Both the position numbers and the translations under genes were made by a program. The notes beneath the pieces are model-generated. The model saw only the letters and a list, made by a program, of their open reading frames with translations, searched no databases and was not told where the DNA came from. A stretch of 64,000 nt of DNA, from contig JACSVZ010000004.1 in NCBI GenBank assembly GCA_014706295.1, forward strand, positions 16,375,264-16,439,263, given 5' to 3'. Origin of the DNA: Lycocorax pyrrhopterus obiensis. Lineage: Eukaryota; Chordata; Aves; Passeriformes; Paradisaeidae. The stretch's first letter is position 1; every line of letters starts with the position of its first letter. Below are positions 12,408 to 25,567 of this stretch, one piece after another.

Positions 12408-15400
12408 CATAGGTTATCCCTTCCCCTGAGTCAGCCTGCACAGCCAAGGAGCAAAGACCCAGCAGCCACCGGTGCTATCAGCCCTCAAGGACCTCAAAGC
12501 TGTCCCTAGAGATACAGGATGGGCAGGTTGACCCTTATGCTCCTGGTGAGCTGGAAGACCTCAGTACAGCTAAGTGGAATTTCAGTCCCATGTTTCAGTC
12601 AGATACTCACTAATCCTGATCTGGTAGGATTAAGCACATAGTGAAACCACAGCCTCAGCTGAGGGTATGAGACTGCAAACTACTTGTATGGGTATCGTGC
12701 TTATCTCTTTATGCAAAATTTCCTTTAATGCAACTGTGAACCTTAATGGGGACCTGGGGAATCCAGCATAACTTAAACAAACCACAGTAGTTTAAGTAAT
12801 TCCCAGAATACATTTCTGAAAGTATAACTTGTGATCTCAGGTCCCAATCTTTCAAGCTACATTTCAGTCTGGAACCAATAACTATAATCATCTTATCTTG
12901 CAAAATACATAAGACTGTAATAGAAACACCAATGCACCCTTAACTCCAGGAGCTCAATTGTCCCTGTCTGCTGTGCTCAACTTTGTACTCTGCTGTTATA
13001 GATTATTGGGTTGACAATATCTTTGCTAAAAATAGGTATAACTTTTGAAAATAATTTAGTCAGTTCTTAAACATATCTTATTCAAAGCTGGAGCACTTTT
13101 AGCACTTTTCTTGTCACTACCTTTAAAAAAATACATTTCTAAACGTTTATTTTTTTTTTAAATCAAATCTTCCAATTAACTCTGTGAAGTAAACCCACAG
13201 ATTTTTGCAGCTAAAAATAAAGTGTGCCTTGGTCCCTGAAACAAAGTAATGAAGTTCTCATCTGATTAGCAAACCCAGTGTTTTGTACTTATTGACCTTG
13301 AATAGAAAAAAAAAACACTCAGCAACTGTTTGTAATGAGAGCAGGGCTTCAGTCACTTCATATTTCCCCTTTCATCAATCCTCCATGCCTTCCTTCTTCT
13401 AATCCTAATCTGCAACAGTTCTGACAAATTCTTTGGTTTCTAACAACGTGGCAGCCATCTTTAGCAGCTCTCAAAGCCATGGGACACATCTCCAAACAAT
13501 CTTCCCTCTTCTGCTTGGAAAAAAAAAAATACCTTACAGCTGTAGCAATATCAGTGTCCTTAAGCTACTAACACTTTGTAGGCTAAAAGAGAAGGAATGG
13601 AAGCATCAAATTACATTTTGATAAATAAAAGATGATGCATAACAGCATACAAGGAAAAACAAATTTTTCACAAATCCCAAAAGAGCTATTTCTACATTTT
13701 CTGGAGAAATCCCAACTCATCTACATTCAGGATCTTGGCTGTACATGACATTTAGACACAGGATTGTTAAACTAGAACTATAATGAAAAATACAGAAGTA
13801 CTTCCTTAAACAGCAATTTCTATTCATTCCAATTAAACCTCCTTAATGTTTGTAGAGCTAAACATGGCTTTTTCATATCTGTATTACACAAAATCTTAGC
13901 AGTGATGAAAACTGTCATGTTTCATGAGCAGAATTCCTCCCTAAAGCCTCATAATCGAATATCAAAAACTAAGGGAATCTGAACTTTTACTAAGAAAGAG
14001 TAGATTGTTAGAATCAACAGCTGAAATGAGCATTTGTATATGTGACCCCAAAATACCCTAAAGCCACCTTAAAAAATAAGGAGGAACTCCCAATTTGCAA
14101 ATGCAAACAACAAGGCATTTTTATGCTCCATAGCAGCTTTTCAGCCTCTCTCAAACTTAAACTTACATGTGAGCAGTTCCCTAAACAGATCAGGTGTGGG
14201 TTTAAGGGAAAGCCGAGGTTAGACACATGCCACAAATAAAGGAAAGCTACAGAAAAGCTTTGTATTAGAATTACACTGTGTGCCTCCAACAGTAACATCA
14301 ACAGGATGAATCTGACACTTACAAGAGAGTCACAAGAGGGCACAACCAAGGAAGAAAATGTTGTGAGTTGGTTAAAGTTACCCTGTGAGCCTCTTTATGC
14401 TTATGCAAACATGGAGAATGTCTTAAAAAGATGTTGGACCTAAAGAACAAATCTCGCTCTAGTTGTTGTACTGATGGCTGGAGAAGTCTGCTCTTCTCAG
14501 CTCAATATGATAAACTTGACATAATTGTTAAGCACAGCCAAATCACATGCAAATCCTCTGAATGCATGTCAAACAAGCCTGGATCCCTCAAAGCCCAGAC
14601 TAAGTTATCCCTCTTCCTTAGGTCAGCAGTAGTGTCCAAGAGACTTAATGGTACACTGCTTCAGGAAGCTGATGCAGCTCAACTGATGCCTCTTCCTCTT
14701 CTGGAATAGTCTGGATGGCCCTATCTGATTTCTGTGGACTTAAACTGTCAGTGCACTCTTCTCCTGGCACCTGTGTCACTTAAATATTTTTTGGATGTTT
14801 CATCTGCTCAAGGGATTAAACTCATTGTATAAGACAAAAATGATAAAGAAAGGATGAAAGTCACAAAACTGCAGTTAAACAGAATCCACAAGGTTCTACA
14901 GTAATGCAAACATGACTGATTGTCAGCTTCTACAAAACCTACCTAATTAGAGCTGTTATCAAAATGAAGATCATGTTAAATAGTACTAAGCACACTCTGT
15001 ACTTACACTGATATTCATGTTAACATTCATCAAAGTAATTTCTGTTTTAAAAGGGATGATTATTTAGTACCATTATCAGTCTGAGCCTCAATATACTATG
15101 CTGTCACTAACATGCAGAAACCTCAGCTTCAGAAAAAGATTCATTATCTGAAGTGCTGAGTCAGTATGAGCTCTGTATCTTGGACAAAATACAGATTCTG
15201 CACAGAAAAAAAAAAACAACCAACCATTCTGTTTGAGCAAGACACTGTGCCCCTTAGTCTTCCCTTCAGTTGAGGTGGTGACCTGGATCCTTCATCAGTA
15301 ACTCAATTTATTAATTCTGGACAGCATAAAGTAAACTGCTTTCTGTACCAATTTGCACTGAGGGAGGAGAGCTATTGAGGAACTTTCCCTTCCTTTAAAG

Positions 15401-17305
15401 AAGACACTTTAGCTGTCACATCATGTATAACAATCAATGTTTCCCCTTGCTTCTTCCAGCTGCTTTCCAAACTGGCAGCCTTAAGCAAGCATTTTCAAAA
15501 GAAATCAAACTGGTATGTTTTCCTCGTGTTCTTCTATGCAAGGCTTTATAAGGGAATAAGTGCAATTTCATCTGAAAAGATACTCTGAACTATTATATTT
15601 TAGGATTTTTTGCCTCAGTGTGTTTCATTTATTTACTTGCACTCAGAGCAGACAGTAAAAGAACAAGCAGCCTGACCTTTGGACAACTGTCAAAAAGCCC
15701 AACTCTGCAACTACAACAACCAGTGTGACCTTCTTCTCTACCTTCAACAGCCAACAATCACACACAAGGAAGGAGAAAAAAGCAGCCTGGCCCATGTAGA
15801 AAACAGGACTAGGTCAGGTAACACAGCCTGTTCTCAAAGCACTCAAAGATGAGCACTTTGTGAACCCTCTCAGAGCATCTGGGGCCTAACAGCTAAATTC
15901 CAGAGACGTTCCCTGTGATGCCCTGCCAGCAGCAGCTGCCGGTTTTGCCAGAAGAGATTTATCCACGTTTCTGTAGCTCTGTCTCTGTCACCTCAGACTG
16001 GATATCGTGTATCATCTGTCTTTCTGAGGGCACCTTAAACACCTTATTATTTACTCCTCCATAATCCATATCCAATTTTCACAGCTGCATGTGTACAGAG
16101 CTGGCAGGAAGGATTTTGAGGGCAGGGCTCCATGCACAGAGACCTGAAAGTCTCCGGTCTTTACCCAACACACCACTAGAAACCAAGGTAACTTCTTCCC
16201 AGCAGCACATTCACTGCAGCAAATGGGCTGCATTATAGGCCAAAGTTTGCTTCCAACAGATTTCCAAGGCCAAGATGACCAAAAAGCATATGTTGCAGCA
16301 GTGCTGGGAAGTAAAACACAAAGTGCATATAAATGAAGAGGAAACTTATCATGACTCCTGTTAATTCTCAATAGCTCTACACTACAAGCAAAATACAAGC
16401 AGCATTTGTCTGTCATGCTCTTAGAGATGGAAACAGCCACTGTATTTTCTGGCTCCTTTCTGTACTGCATTAAAAGTGGCTTGCTTTTATTAGGAGAAAT
16501 GTATAGTGCATATCCTATGCCGTGCAATATGCTCCATGACTCAGAGGGCATGTGGTTGATTTTATTGATTCAGTTTTCACACTACTGTAACCCCATTATT
16601 GCCAGCAGAGCAATTGGAAACTGCAAGCAGATTCTAGATTGATAGACTCTGATATTTCTAATTTTCTAAAGTATACAGCTAGCTTTATTTCTTTTCCTTT
16701 TTTTTTTTTTTCATTTGGATTTTCCTTTCAAATAAACCCACTGCTAAGGGACACCTACTCAATGGTAGTCTAGTAAAAAAGGGACAGAATTCATTCCATT
16801 AGAAGCATTTATTGGTATTATTAGGATTTTACAACATGATAGCATAATCTATCCTCTGCCTGAAGTAAACACTCTTAAAGGAAAGTCCACAGGGAGAGTA
16901 AAACTGAAGCATTTTTTAAAGTGGTGAATACTAATCAGATATATAGCTAGAGGAAAAAATAATGTTATAACAGGAAGATACAGCAAGCAGACCACGCAAC
17001 AAGCATGATACCAAGGAATCAAAACACGACTGCTTTGGAGCAATAAGAGGGGGAGAAGAAATCAAGGACAAACCGGCAGAAGGAAAATATGACTGTCACT
17101 GTCAGGAGCTAGAGAAGAAAATCGGGACAGAAAGGTGAAGATTTGAATGCTTGGACTGAAATCAGCACAGTGGGAAAGACGAGCCAGAGATTTCCCAGCT
17201 TGTGTCTCCAGGCTCTGTTACAGCTCAAGAAGAGACTGCCAGGGTTTCAAGCTACCACTCACGTTATAATGATTGGAGGATACCTGTTACGGATCTTGTT
17301 GGAGA

Positions 17306-17362
17306 TTATTATGGATGTGTTTCAGTACTGTTAATTATTATGGATGTGTTTCAGACTGTTAA
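17306..17362. repeat. Tandem duplication, two copies of about 28 bp
   Basis: TTATTATGGATGTGTTTCAG followed by (TA/A)CTGTTAA occurs twice in direct succession (17306-17334 and 17335-17362); one copy lacks a single base. Confidence 0.95.
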
Positions 17363-17721
17363 TCACCATACCTCTGCTGTTCAAACAGGTCCAACCTTTC
17401 CTGTGATCTTCTAGCTCTTTATTCTATGGGGTTTTTTCTACATTTGTACTGGTCTCGATGCTATCAAATTCTTGACAACAGAAACATTAACTACACTTAG
17501 GGCTCCTGTAGAAATACTTGGTAACAATGCAGCCAGTCATTTACTGAGCTCAAAAGCAGAACTGTAGCATAAAGTGCACAATAACACTGCCTATTTAGAT
17601 TATGTGAGATAATAGTCCATAAATTGTGGCTGTGGTTAGAGTGATCAACACTGACTTTCTTAATAGGCCTTATTACAAGGTCAGTAATAGAGGATTAGGA
17701 AAAAAATAGCGTCTATAGCCT

Positions 17722-17785
17722 CTACTTTCTTAGAAGTCAGGTTTCCCATTTATCTACTTGTTTAGAAGTCAGGTTTCCCATTTAT
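17722..17785. repeat. Tandem duplication, two copies of 32 bp
   Basis: TTAGAAGTCAGGTTTCCCAT plus flanking bases occurs twice with a 32-bp period; two or so differences at the left of each unit. About 360 bp from the previous tandem duplication. Confidence 0.93.
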
Positions 17786-19628
17786 TCTAAACCAAAAAAA
17801 GAAAAAAAAAAAGCCATACTGTACACATACACCAGTTTCTGAAGTATTATCAAATAACACTTAAGAAATCTTTTCATTTCTGCCTATTTTCATTTTATTA
17901 AGTTAATATGACAAAAGTAAAGGCATTCAAAGCAAAAGTATTGATCCCAGAGACTGCTTCTTTTCTCGCAAACACCAAAGTAAATTAGGAATAACTCACC
18001 TGAGGACAACTGAAGAGAAACAACCACACTGAAACAAGAAGAGATCGCCTCCGGAGCTGTAAAACTGGAAGCATCACTGGGAAGGGGTGGTATATCCTGT
18101 GCTACCTCCCCGGGTTAGACACAGATACAGCAGAAGGAAGCTGGGATGAAGCTGCCCTCTCGGAGAAAAGGTGAGGAAACACATCTCCAATTGTTGTGTC
18201 TCCCTTTGTTGCCTCAGCTCTTTCCTAAAGAGCTAACGGGCAATGGAAAGAATTCCTCCCTGGGATGCCTGGCTGCCTGTGGCTAGCTTAAACACAATGC
18301 CTAAAGTTTAGATGCTTGTTCCAGATGAGACGATTCACACTTCCTCAGTAAATCCCAGAGCTATTTACTCTGTTTGAAAGCAGGAAGAACACTGCCAACA
18401 AGTTCAGCTGCATGGGGTGGGGCTGATTTTCTCTGCTAACACAGGTGGGAGAAGAGGAGCAGTTCAGAGGACAATCGGCAGAGAAGGAGAAATTCCCAAA
18501 TTGTTGATAAAAAAAAAAAAATTATAGCAACTACAACTTGTGATAAATAATTATTTAGGCTTTGTTAACTGATTATCAGATGCAGACAGGCACTAAGGGC
18601 AGAAAACCTGTAAAAGGCGACATGCAAACGATTTGCTTTATACCAGCCCCAAGTTTGTACAGTGTGAAGCTTACCATTAATTTTGTAACTCTGAAACTTT
18701 AACTAAGAATTAGTTCTTTCGAAGTAGTTTGTAAAGTTCTGTAGCTCTGATTGATTTGCAAGCATTTTTCCTTTCAATCCATGCACAGGTAATCGACAGC
18801 ACGGGGAGAATGCTGCTAATCAATCTCATCCTCAGCCACATCAATCTTGGATTTGTATCAACCCGATTTTACCTAAGCTGAATCACTGCTTCAACAAAAA
18901 AGCCAGGAGATAAATATTTGACGAGGAGTAAGGTGGCACACCGACTTCCTCCGTGATGTGGGAGAAGTCCAGAAAAAATGCCCAGTAGGACAGAATAACA
19001 GCTAGGAAAAAACTTGCTGGTAAACAAATAAACAGAAAACAACACAACAGAAATGTCTTTTGGTAGTAAAAGAGAATTATCATATTTGCCCAACTTCAAA
19101 GAAGGTAGAATGTCTCTAGAGACACATTTGCATTGAGCACAGCCCTATTAAAATTGATGACAACTATTATTTAAGGAGAATCAGCCTCTGCATTTCCTAA
19201 AAGGGAGAATGCCACATGATGAAATGTGTATAAGAAAACAGAAGACAGAAGCTAACTCCAGGTATCAAAGTCAAGTGATCCGTGTAGGATCATAAACAGT
19301 CCAAAGAAGAAATTTCACTCTCCACAGAAGATTATTCAGAGCATCTGCAATTTGGACTATGTCCAGGAAATATATACAGGGACACCAAAACCCTGAATTA
19401 GGCCTATAAATCAGAGCTGCAAAGTTAAGACTCTCAGTATTGCCAAGATATGCATAGGCCCAGGCCATGTTTCTAGAAGGAAAGGTGTAACTTTCATGGA
19501 AAAACACAGGTGCTCTACTTTCATGATCTAGCTTATTCCTACTAGATCAGGAGATTATAAATTTCACACAGTGCATTAGGAATTAAATGCCCACCTCCAT
19601 GCTATGAAGGAATAATAAAGTGTTAATC

Positions 19629-19651
19629 TTTTTTTTTTTTTTTTTTTTTTT
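19629..19651. repeat. T23 homopolymer
   Basis: Uninterrupted run of 23 T, the longest homopolymer in the window. An A-rich (AAACA)-type tract follows 0.5 kb later at 20157-20219. No poly(A)-tailed retrocopy is evident beside it. Confidence 0.95.
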
Positions 19652-20156
19652 AGTTAATGAATAGGAATGAAACATTTTCACCAGCAGCAGTTAGCATCCA
19701 GTTTAAGTACATCACTGAACTGTCTTGCTCTTTGCATTTGAAAAAGAGATCCAACAGCACTGATGAATGACTGCAGATGAGTAGGTACATTAAGCCTACA
19801 CACACAATGCATCCTGAGCTGCTGCTGCTGTTTGTATTTACTACAAACAGAAAAAAAAAAATCAAGAGAAGAGGGTCTGAGAGAAACAAAAAACGGGGAA
19901 AGTGCAGTGTGAGAGAAAGTGTATTACACTGCAAACACAATCAAAGAGAAATCCAGCACAGCCTGAGAACAGAGGGGGAAGTGGGGACCTGTAGGCATTC
20001 CTTTTTCACAGTATGTGAAGAAAACTTAAATACTGTGAGTTTCAATAGTAGAAAGAAAGAGTATTTCAAAGCCCAACAAGACCCGTTGGACACTACCTGT
20101 GGGGTATTACAGGATTCAAGTATTGACCAGAACATCAAGAGCGAGGATTCTGAATT

Positions 20157-20219
20157 GCAAAACAAAACAAACAAGCAAAGAAACCAAACAAACAAAAAAC
20201 ACAAAAGAAAGAGAAAATA
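20157..20219. repeat. A-rich AAACA-type low-complexity tract
   Basis: Repeated CAAAACAAAC/CAAAC motifs. It makes the lysine- and asparagine-rich tail of a 148-codon plus-strand frame (19777-20223), which I judge to be chance. Confidence 0.85.
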
Positions 20220-22752
20220 TTAACACTGGATTAAATTAAGCAAGTGGAATAGATGCTGGGGAATAGCTGGGAAAGCATGGAAAGTAAAGGGGGAAAGAGG
20301 AATAAGAGCTGTTAGCTAGCAAGATGAAAGATCTATAGACAGACAGAGGGATAGACAAGTAAAAAAATAAAAAACATCATAGAAACTGTATCTATGGCAA
20401 CACTGAAACAGAAATTAGTAGACACTTTTCTACATGTGAAGTCTGAAGGCTGGAAGAAAATCAAGCCACGTTGCCAGCTATTTTTCTGTGGTCTGCATTA
20501 TAGAAAACATGTCAGGAGACAGAAAAGACAATATCAATCAGGTCAGAAGAAGGGAAATTGAACATCCTTCTTGCTTCCCTAATAAGCTTCACTTTCTAGT
20601 CCTTGTTTTCTAAACCAGGGATGTGTACATTTCTTCAATAAAATTCTTTTTTACTAAGAGATAATGGCTAGTTTTGGGGTATTCAATTTGATTTAAAAGA
20701 ATGTAGGTTTTATATGAGTTGTATCAATCATATTAAAAAAAAAGTATTTAATTAATCCAAATACTATAAATGACTGGTTTCCTTGATTGCCTTTTCTCTC
20801 AAAATGCACATCAGAACCAAACATTTTTATTTGCACACTGTCAAATTTGGTCCCTGTATATATTTTCAAAATTTGTTAGGTAAATGTATGTAATTACTGA
20901 CATAATTTATAACCCCTTATAAAGTGCCACAATATTTTCCACTAGAATTTTGTTCTTCCAATGTATTGTGTAGCTCATATTTTGGGCTTTCTGTAACCTG
21001 TTATCATTCATACTTAAAAGGTAAATCTTGATTTTCCACTGCTTTGTTCTCTGTTCAGTCATTTATACACGAGCAAGTGGGTGTGAAGTGCTGGCACATG
21101 TGCCAGGCTGTGTTGCACTGCTTCTAACAACTACAGAAGGAGAAAGGCACTAGATACTTAACCTCACCACTTCTGTTTCAACAATTAGACACTAATATTC
21201 AAGACTCATTTATTAGGCTGTTTAACCAAAGCCATAGACTTGGAAGCTGACTGTCAGGCATATGTATTAATAGGAGGATGCTGTAATGGGATTTTTAATC
21301 CATACATTGAAAAGAAAAAAAGGTGCAAATTGTTGATGAACTGAGAATGAGGAAAAACATAATTCCAGATGAAAAAATGAATTCATGCCCTAAGCTTCAA
21401 AAGCTCTGAATTGTATCTTAAGCATCACTATTATTTTAATATGTTTCTGAAAAAAGTACATTTCATAAAATGTCTATTCAAATTCTAGAATGAAGTAATT
21501 CTTCACTTGGATAACATTACTCAAAGGAACGATCTGACAGAAGCAACTCAAAACTTCCCTGCATGATGTAGTACATCTCATGCACATACTCCATGCATAA
21601 ATCACATTCCTGGGTCCCTCAGAGGATCCCACATTGGATAAATCTGCTCTCCATTGTTCAAAGTGCTCTTCCCCAGTTCAGCTCACAGACATGCCTCCAG
21701 TGCAATATTACCTCAGACTGTGCTGACAGTGATGCTGATTTAAGAGCTCAGGACTCACAGCATTTCCAGTACATAATTTTTAAAGCTACAGACAGTACCC
21801 CTAAAAAGTGTCAAAAAATGTTGCACCTATACACAAAAAGTGTATTCTGAGAAACTGTAACAACCACACTAATGCTATAATTCCAAATATTAGTGTTTCA
21901 AATTTCTATGCTATTTTAACTGAAGAACCTCTTTATAAATCGTAAATTCTGCAATAGAGAGGTCTCTAGAAATTTGTGAGTATAAACTAAAAGCCAGTGG
22001 AAACATAGAACATGGGAAATAAAACTGTGGATGCAAGGACAGTGAAGATAAAATCCATAACTCTTCAAAAGAAGGCAATGGAATAAGAAATCAAGATTTT
22101 AAAAACAATTAATAATCTGTATGAAATTCTGAGCATGTGGAGCATATGTCCATATAAGACACTGGAAATGGTTTCTTCTTACTCTAGAAATTAATGTGGC
22201 TCAAGAGTTTTGCTTCGCTCCAGAAAAAGAGGAACTAAGAAATTACTATGCTCATTGATGTTGAGAAATTATTCAGTAGGAGAAATTATAATCCTATGAT
22301 AATAGTCATGCCTGTACATAATGTCAGCCTGGGTGTTCTATGAATCCTCAGTGCAGAGATTGAATAGAATTTAAAGCAACTGCGAATATTTTAAAAAGTG
22401 CTGTTGAAGGGAAGTGCATCCCTTCCTGGGAGAAATTGCCGTGTGTCTAGGTCATATCCTCATCCCTGCCCACACCACTACAAGCTCTTCAGCTGTGCTC
22501 AGCCCTCATCAGCTGATGTGCACTGAAGAAGCTGAACTGGATGTTAATGACCCATCATTCATAAATCTGCAGAGCTGGCTCCAGTGGCACAACTCTCCAG
22601 GCTGGAAAAAAGACACCTCCAAACCCCTGGAATGTATTTTGTGTGGAGCCTACCCTGCACTTGCCACGTAACACAGTGAGATTGAGTCATCATTGTGATT
22701 ATGATTGTACTCTGAGCAGTGTATTCAACTGCTCTAGTTAAACACGAATCTT

Positions 22753-22768
22753 AAAAAAAAAAAAAAAA
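22753..22768. repeat. A16 homopolymer
   Basis: Run of 16 A followed by GAAAAGAAAA, 34 bp before the 93-bp element copy A. It is upstream of that element, so it is not a poly(A) tail of it in the orientation shown. Confidence 0.9.
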
Positions 22769-22802
22769 GAAAAGAAAACTTCCAATAATTTCAGTGGCCA
22801 AA

Positions 22803-22895
22803 GTGTTTGTTCCCCATGGAAATAAATTAATCAGCGTGCACAGGACTTAAGTGAGGCTTAAACCTTTCTCTGTTTATTCACAGCTTTTTAGAGAA
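22803..22895 (+). repeat. Dispersed 93-bp element, copy A
   Basis: Aligns over its whole length, without gaps, to 25475-25567, with about 8 differences in 93 positions. An AATTTCAG just upstream is also shared, with an 8-bp offset. Beyond GCTTTTTAGAGAA similarity stops abruptly. I do not recognise the family. A CR1 copy starts about 50 bp downstream. Confidence 0.85.
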
Positions 22896-22947
22896 CCAAG
22901 TACAGCACATCATTTTCCCATAACTATGTAAGCAGCTGTTTCCAGAG

Positions 22948-23469
22948 TTCTACATCCAGCACTGGGGGCCCCAAGCAGAGGAAGGATATGGGCTTTGAAG
23001 TCCAGAGTAGCAAGTCCAGAGGAAGGCTGTGATGATGACCAGAGGTCTGGAGCACCTCTCATATGAAGATAGGCTGAAAAAGACAGGGTTGTTCAGCCTT
23101 GAGAAGAGAAGATCGGGGGAGACCTTTTAGAACATCCCAGTACCTAAAGGGGCCTACAAGAAAGCTAGAGAGGACATTTTGATAAGGGCATGTAGTGATA
23201 GGACAAGGGGTAACGGCCTTAAACCGGAAGAGGGTAGATTTATCAGATATTAGGAAGAAATTCTTTACTGTGAGGGTGGTGAGGCACCATCACAGGTTGT
23301 CGTGGATGCTCCAGCCTTGGAAGTACTCAAGGCCAGGTTGGATGAGGCTCTGACCAACCTGGTCTAGTGGAAGGTGTCCCTGCCCATGGCAGAGGATTGG
23401 GACCCAGATGATCTTTAAGGTCAGTTCCGATCCAAGCAATACTGTGATTCCATGATATCATTCTATGAT
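22948..23469 (+). mobile_element. CR1 LINE fragment, about 520 bp
   Basis: Contains the CR1 landmarks in order: CTGGAGCACCTCTCATATGA, GCCTTGAGAAGAGAAGA, GTAGTGATAGGACAAGGGG, AGGAAGAAATTCTTTACTGTG, GTTGGATGAGGCTCTGACCA and a TTCTATGAT terminus. Several indels break ORF2. With the minus-strand copy at 24702-25200 it forms an inverted pair. Confidence 0.95.
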
Positions 23470-24701
23470 TTCAGCAATTCTTATTTGTATCACACAAAGG
23501 AGGATGCATAAATCACCAAAGAGAAACTCCTTCTCACACTTGCACACATTTGCGTCACATGAAGTTTGTGCAACAAATGCTGCAAAGATACCCAGTACAA
23601 CGAGTGGCTTAAAGCTTCTGCTTCTTCTCTGAATAACTTATCAAATGCTTGGTTGTACTTTAGAGATCTCTTTTCATAAGGTCAGATTACAGCACTAAGG
23701 GTCATGGTGTGACTTCCTCATGCTCGCACTGATGAACCATTATTCATACAACTAACCCCACTGTGACAAAACCGAAGTGCAGCTCTAAATACAGGGCAGT
23801 AAACTGAAATCAGAATTTCTGATGTTCTTCTGGGCACCTATCATTCTGCAACAAATATGAATGAAGTAATTTATTTGGTTATTTTCGCACAAGGGAGCTC
23901 TTCCTCACTCGCATCACTTAGAAAGTTTAAAAAGCTGCATTTTGACAGACTTTGACTCACATATATCGAACAATCTCCCTTTTAAAAGCAATGTTCTACA
24001 AGTAGGTTAGCTCAAAAGATGACTTCTATTTTCTCAATAAATGCTTTTGCTATGCAGAAGAGGCAAACATCAGCACGTAGTCTCAGAGAACTACTTTCTA
24101 CTCATGTGCAGTATCTCCATGTAGCAGGAAAACAGATCTGCTTCAGCCTAGATTACGTTCGGGTGGTGTTAACTTTGGACTGTGGGGGATTTTGTTGCTT
24201 TCTTAAATAAAGCTACATCAGTCAGTGTGCAGAAAGAATCCAGAGAATGGACAAAACTGAAAGCACTATTTCTCTACTGCTTTTGCAAGGATAAACCCAG
24301 AATATTAATAAAAATATTCAACCTGACTGCAACGCATCAACACTGGTAGCTGGACCCAGGACTGTAATGGTTCCTAAGGAGCTGTTGCAGCCTAACTAGT
24401 CAGTGATACCGAAATTAAGAAGGATTTGCATGACTAGTTTAACAACTCTGAAAATGTGGTTATAGTCCACCAAATCGCAGTTCCAGAACATCAGAGACTC
24501 AGAGACAGAACTGGCTCCTGTGGAGTACCTCCTGTTACTGGAGAATATAATTGCTATTATCGAATCAGTGTACAGCATACTAATTAATCAGTGAACTATA
24601 AAGGTAAATATTATGTCTACCTGAATCCCCATGGCCTGCATATGTAAAATTTAATTCACTAGCACAACATGTGGCTGTATTGCCTTTCCAGTAGAAGACA
24701 G

Positions 24702-25200
24702 ATCATAGAATCATAGAATGGTTTGAAAGGACCTTAAAGATCATCTTATTCCAACCTCTCTGTCACGGGCAGGGACACCTCCCACAAGACCATGTTGTTC
24801 AGAGCTCCATCCAACCCAGCCTTGAACACTTCCAGGCATGGGACCACCCCAGCTTCTCTGGGTAACCTGTGCCAGTGTCACCACCCTCACAGTGAAGACC
24901 TTCCTCCTAATATCTAACCTAAACCTACTGACCTTCACTTTGAAGCCATTCCCCCTTGTCCTGTCACTACGTGCCCCTGTAAAAAGTTTCTCTCCATCTC
25001 TCTTGTAGGTCCCCTTTACGTACTGGAAGGCTGCAATTAGGTCACCTCAAAGCCTTTTTTTTTCCCAGATTCTCTCAGCCTTTCCTTGTAGGGGAATTGC
25101 TCCATCCCTCTAATCAACTTGGGGTCCCTCCTCTGGACTCACTCCAACAGATCAATGTTCTTCCTGTGCTGGGGACTTCAGAGCTAGATGCACTACGTGA
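24702..25200 (-). mobile_element. CR1 LINE fragment, about 500 bp, minus orientation
   Basis: The left end (ATCATAGAATCATAGAATGG) is the reverse complement of the CR1 3' terminus with its short tandem repeat. Rightward it follows the CR1 consensus in reverse to about GAGCTAGATGCA. A minus-strand frame at 24741-24938 keeps a piece of the ORF2 C-terminus (FRLDIRRKVFTVRVV) before a frameshift. It has the same orientation as NRXN1. Confidence 0.95.
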
Positions 25201-25474
25201 ATTTTCAAAAACGAAAGATAGAAACTGCTTGTCAAGGCACTGAACCCTACACAGGCAATTTTAACACATGCTTTTTATGAAATCACTGCTAAGAGCGACT
25301 TCAGTGATTGAACCTCCATCTTCACTTTGGTAGATGGAAGAACTCAACTCTTTCAATCTACAGTCTGCACTTCTTCAGTTACAAAGGATTTTTGACCTTA
25401 GAAAAATCTTGCTATACTGGTTCTTGATATAGCAGCACAATACCAACATATTAGTAATATTTATACTAATTTCA

Positions 25475-25567
25475 GTGTTTGTTTCCCATGGACATAAATT
25501 AATCAATGTGCACAGGACTGAAGTGAGGTTTAAACCTTTCTTTGTTCATTCACAGCTTTTTAGAGAA
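25475..25567 (+). repeat. Dispersed 93-bp element, copy B
   Basis: Partner of the element at 22803-22895, same orientation, 2,672 bp away. Shared landmarks include CCCATGG, ATAAATTAATCA, GTGCACAGGACT and CATTCACAGCTTTTTAGAGAA. Flanks differ on both sides, so this looks like an inserted or duplicated unit, not part of a larger tandem duplication. Confidence 0.85.

Larger units (their letters stand above)
12408..22802. other. Intronic DNA with two tandem duplications and homopolymers only
   Basis: Apart from the duplications near 17.3 and 17.7 kb and the poly(T) and A-rich tracts near 19.6 and 20.2 kb, I see no element. A 166-codon minus-strand frame (16051-16551) starts at a true ATG, but no domain, splice context or codon bias supports it. 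Confidence 0.55.

Noticed and set aside
19629..20219. Poly(T) and A-rich tract as two ends of a retrocopy
   Set aside because: The sequence between them shows no similarity to a known transcript and no flanking duplication.
19777..20223. 148-codon plus-strand frame with a Lys/Asn-rich tail
   Set aside because: The tail is translation of an A-rich low-complexity tract and the rest resembles nothing; no exon signals.
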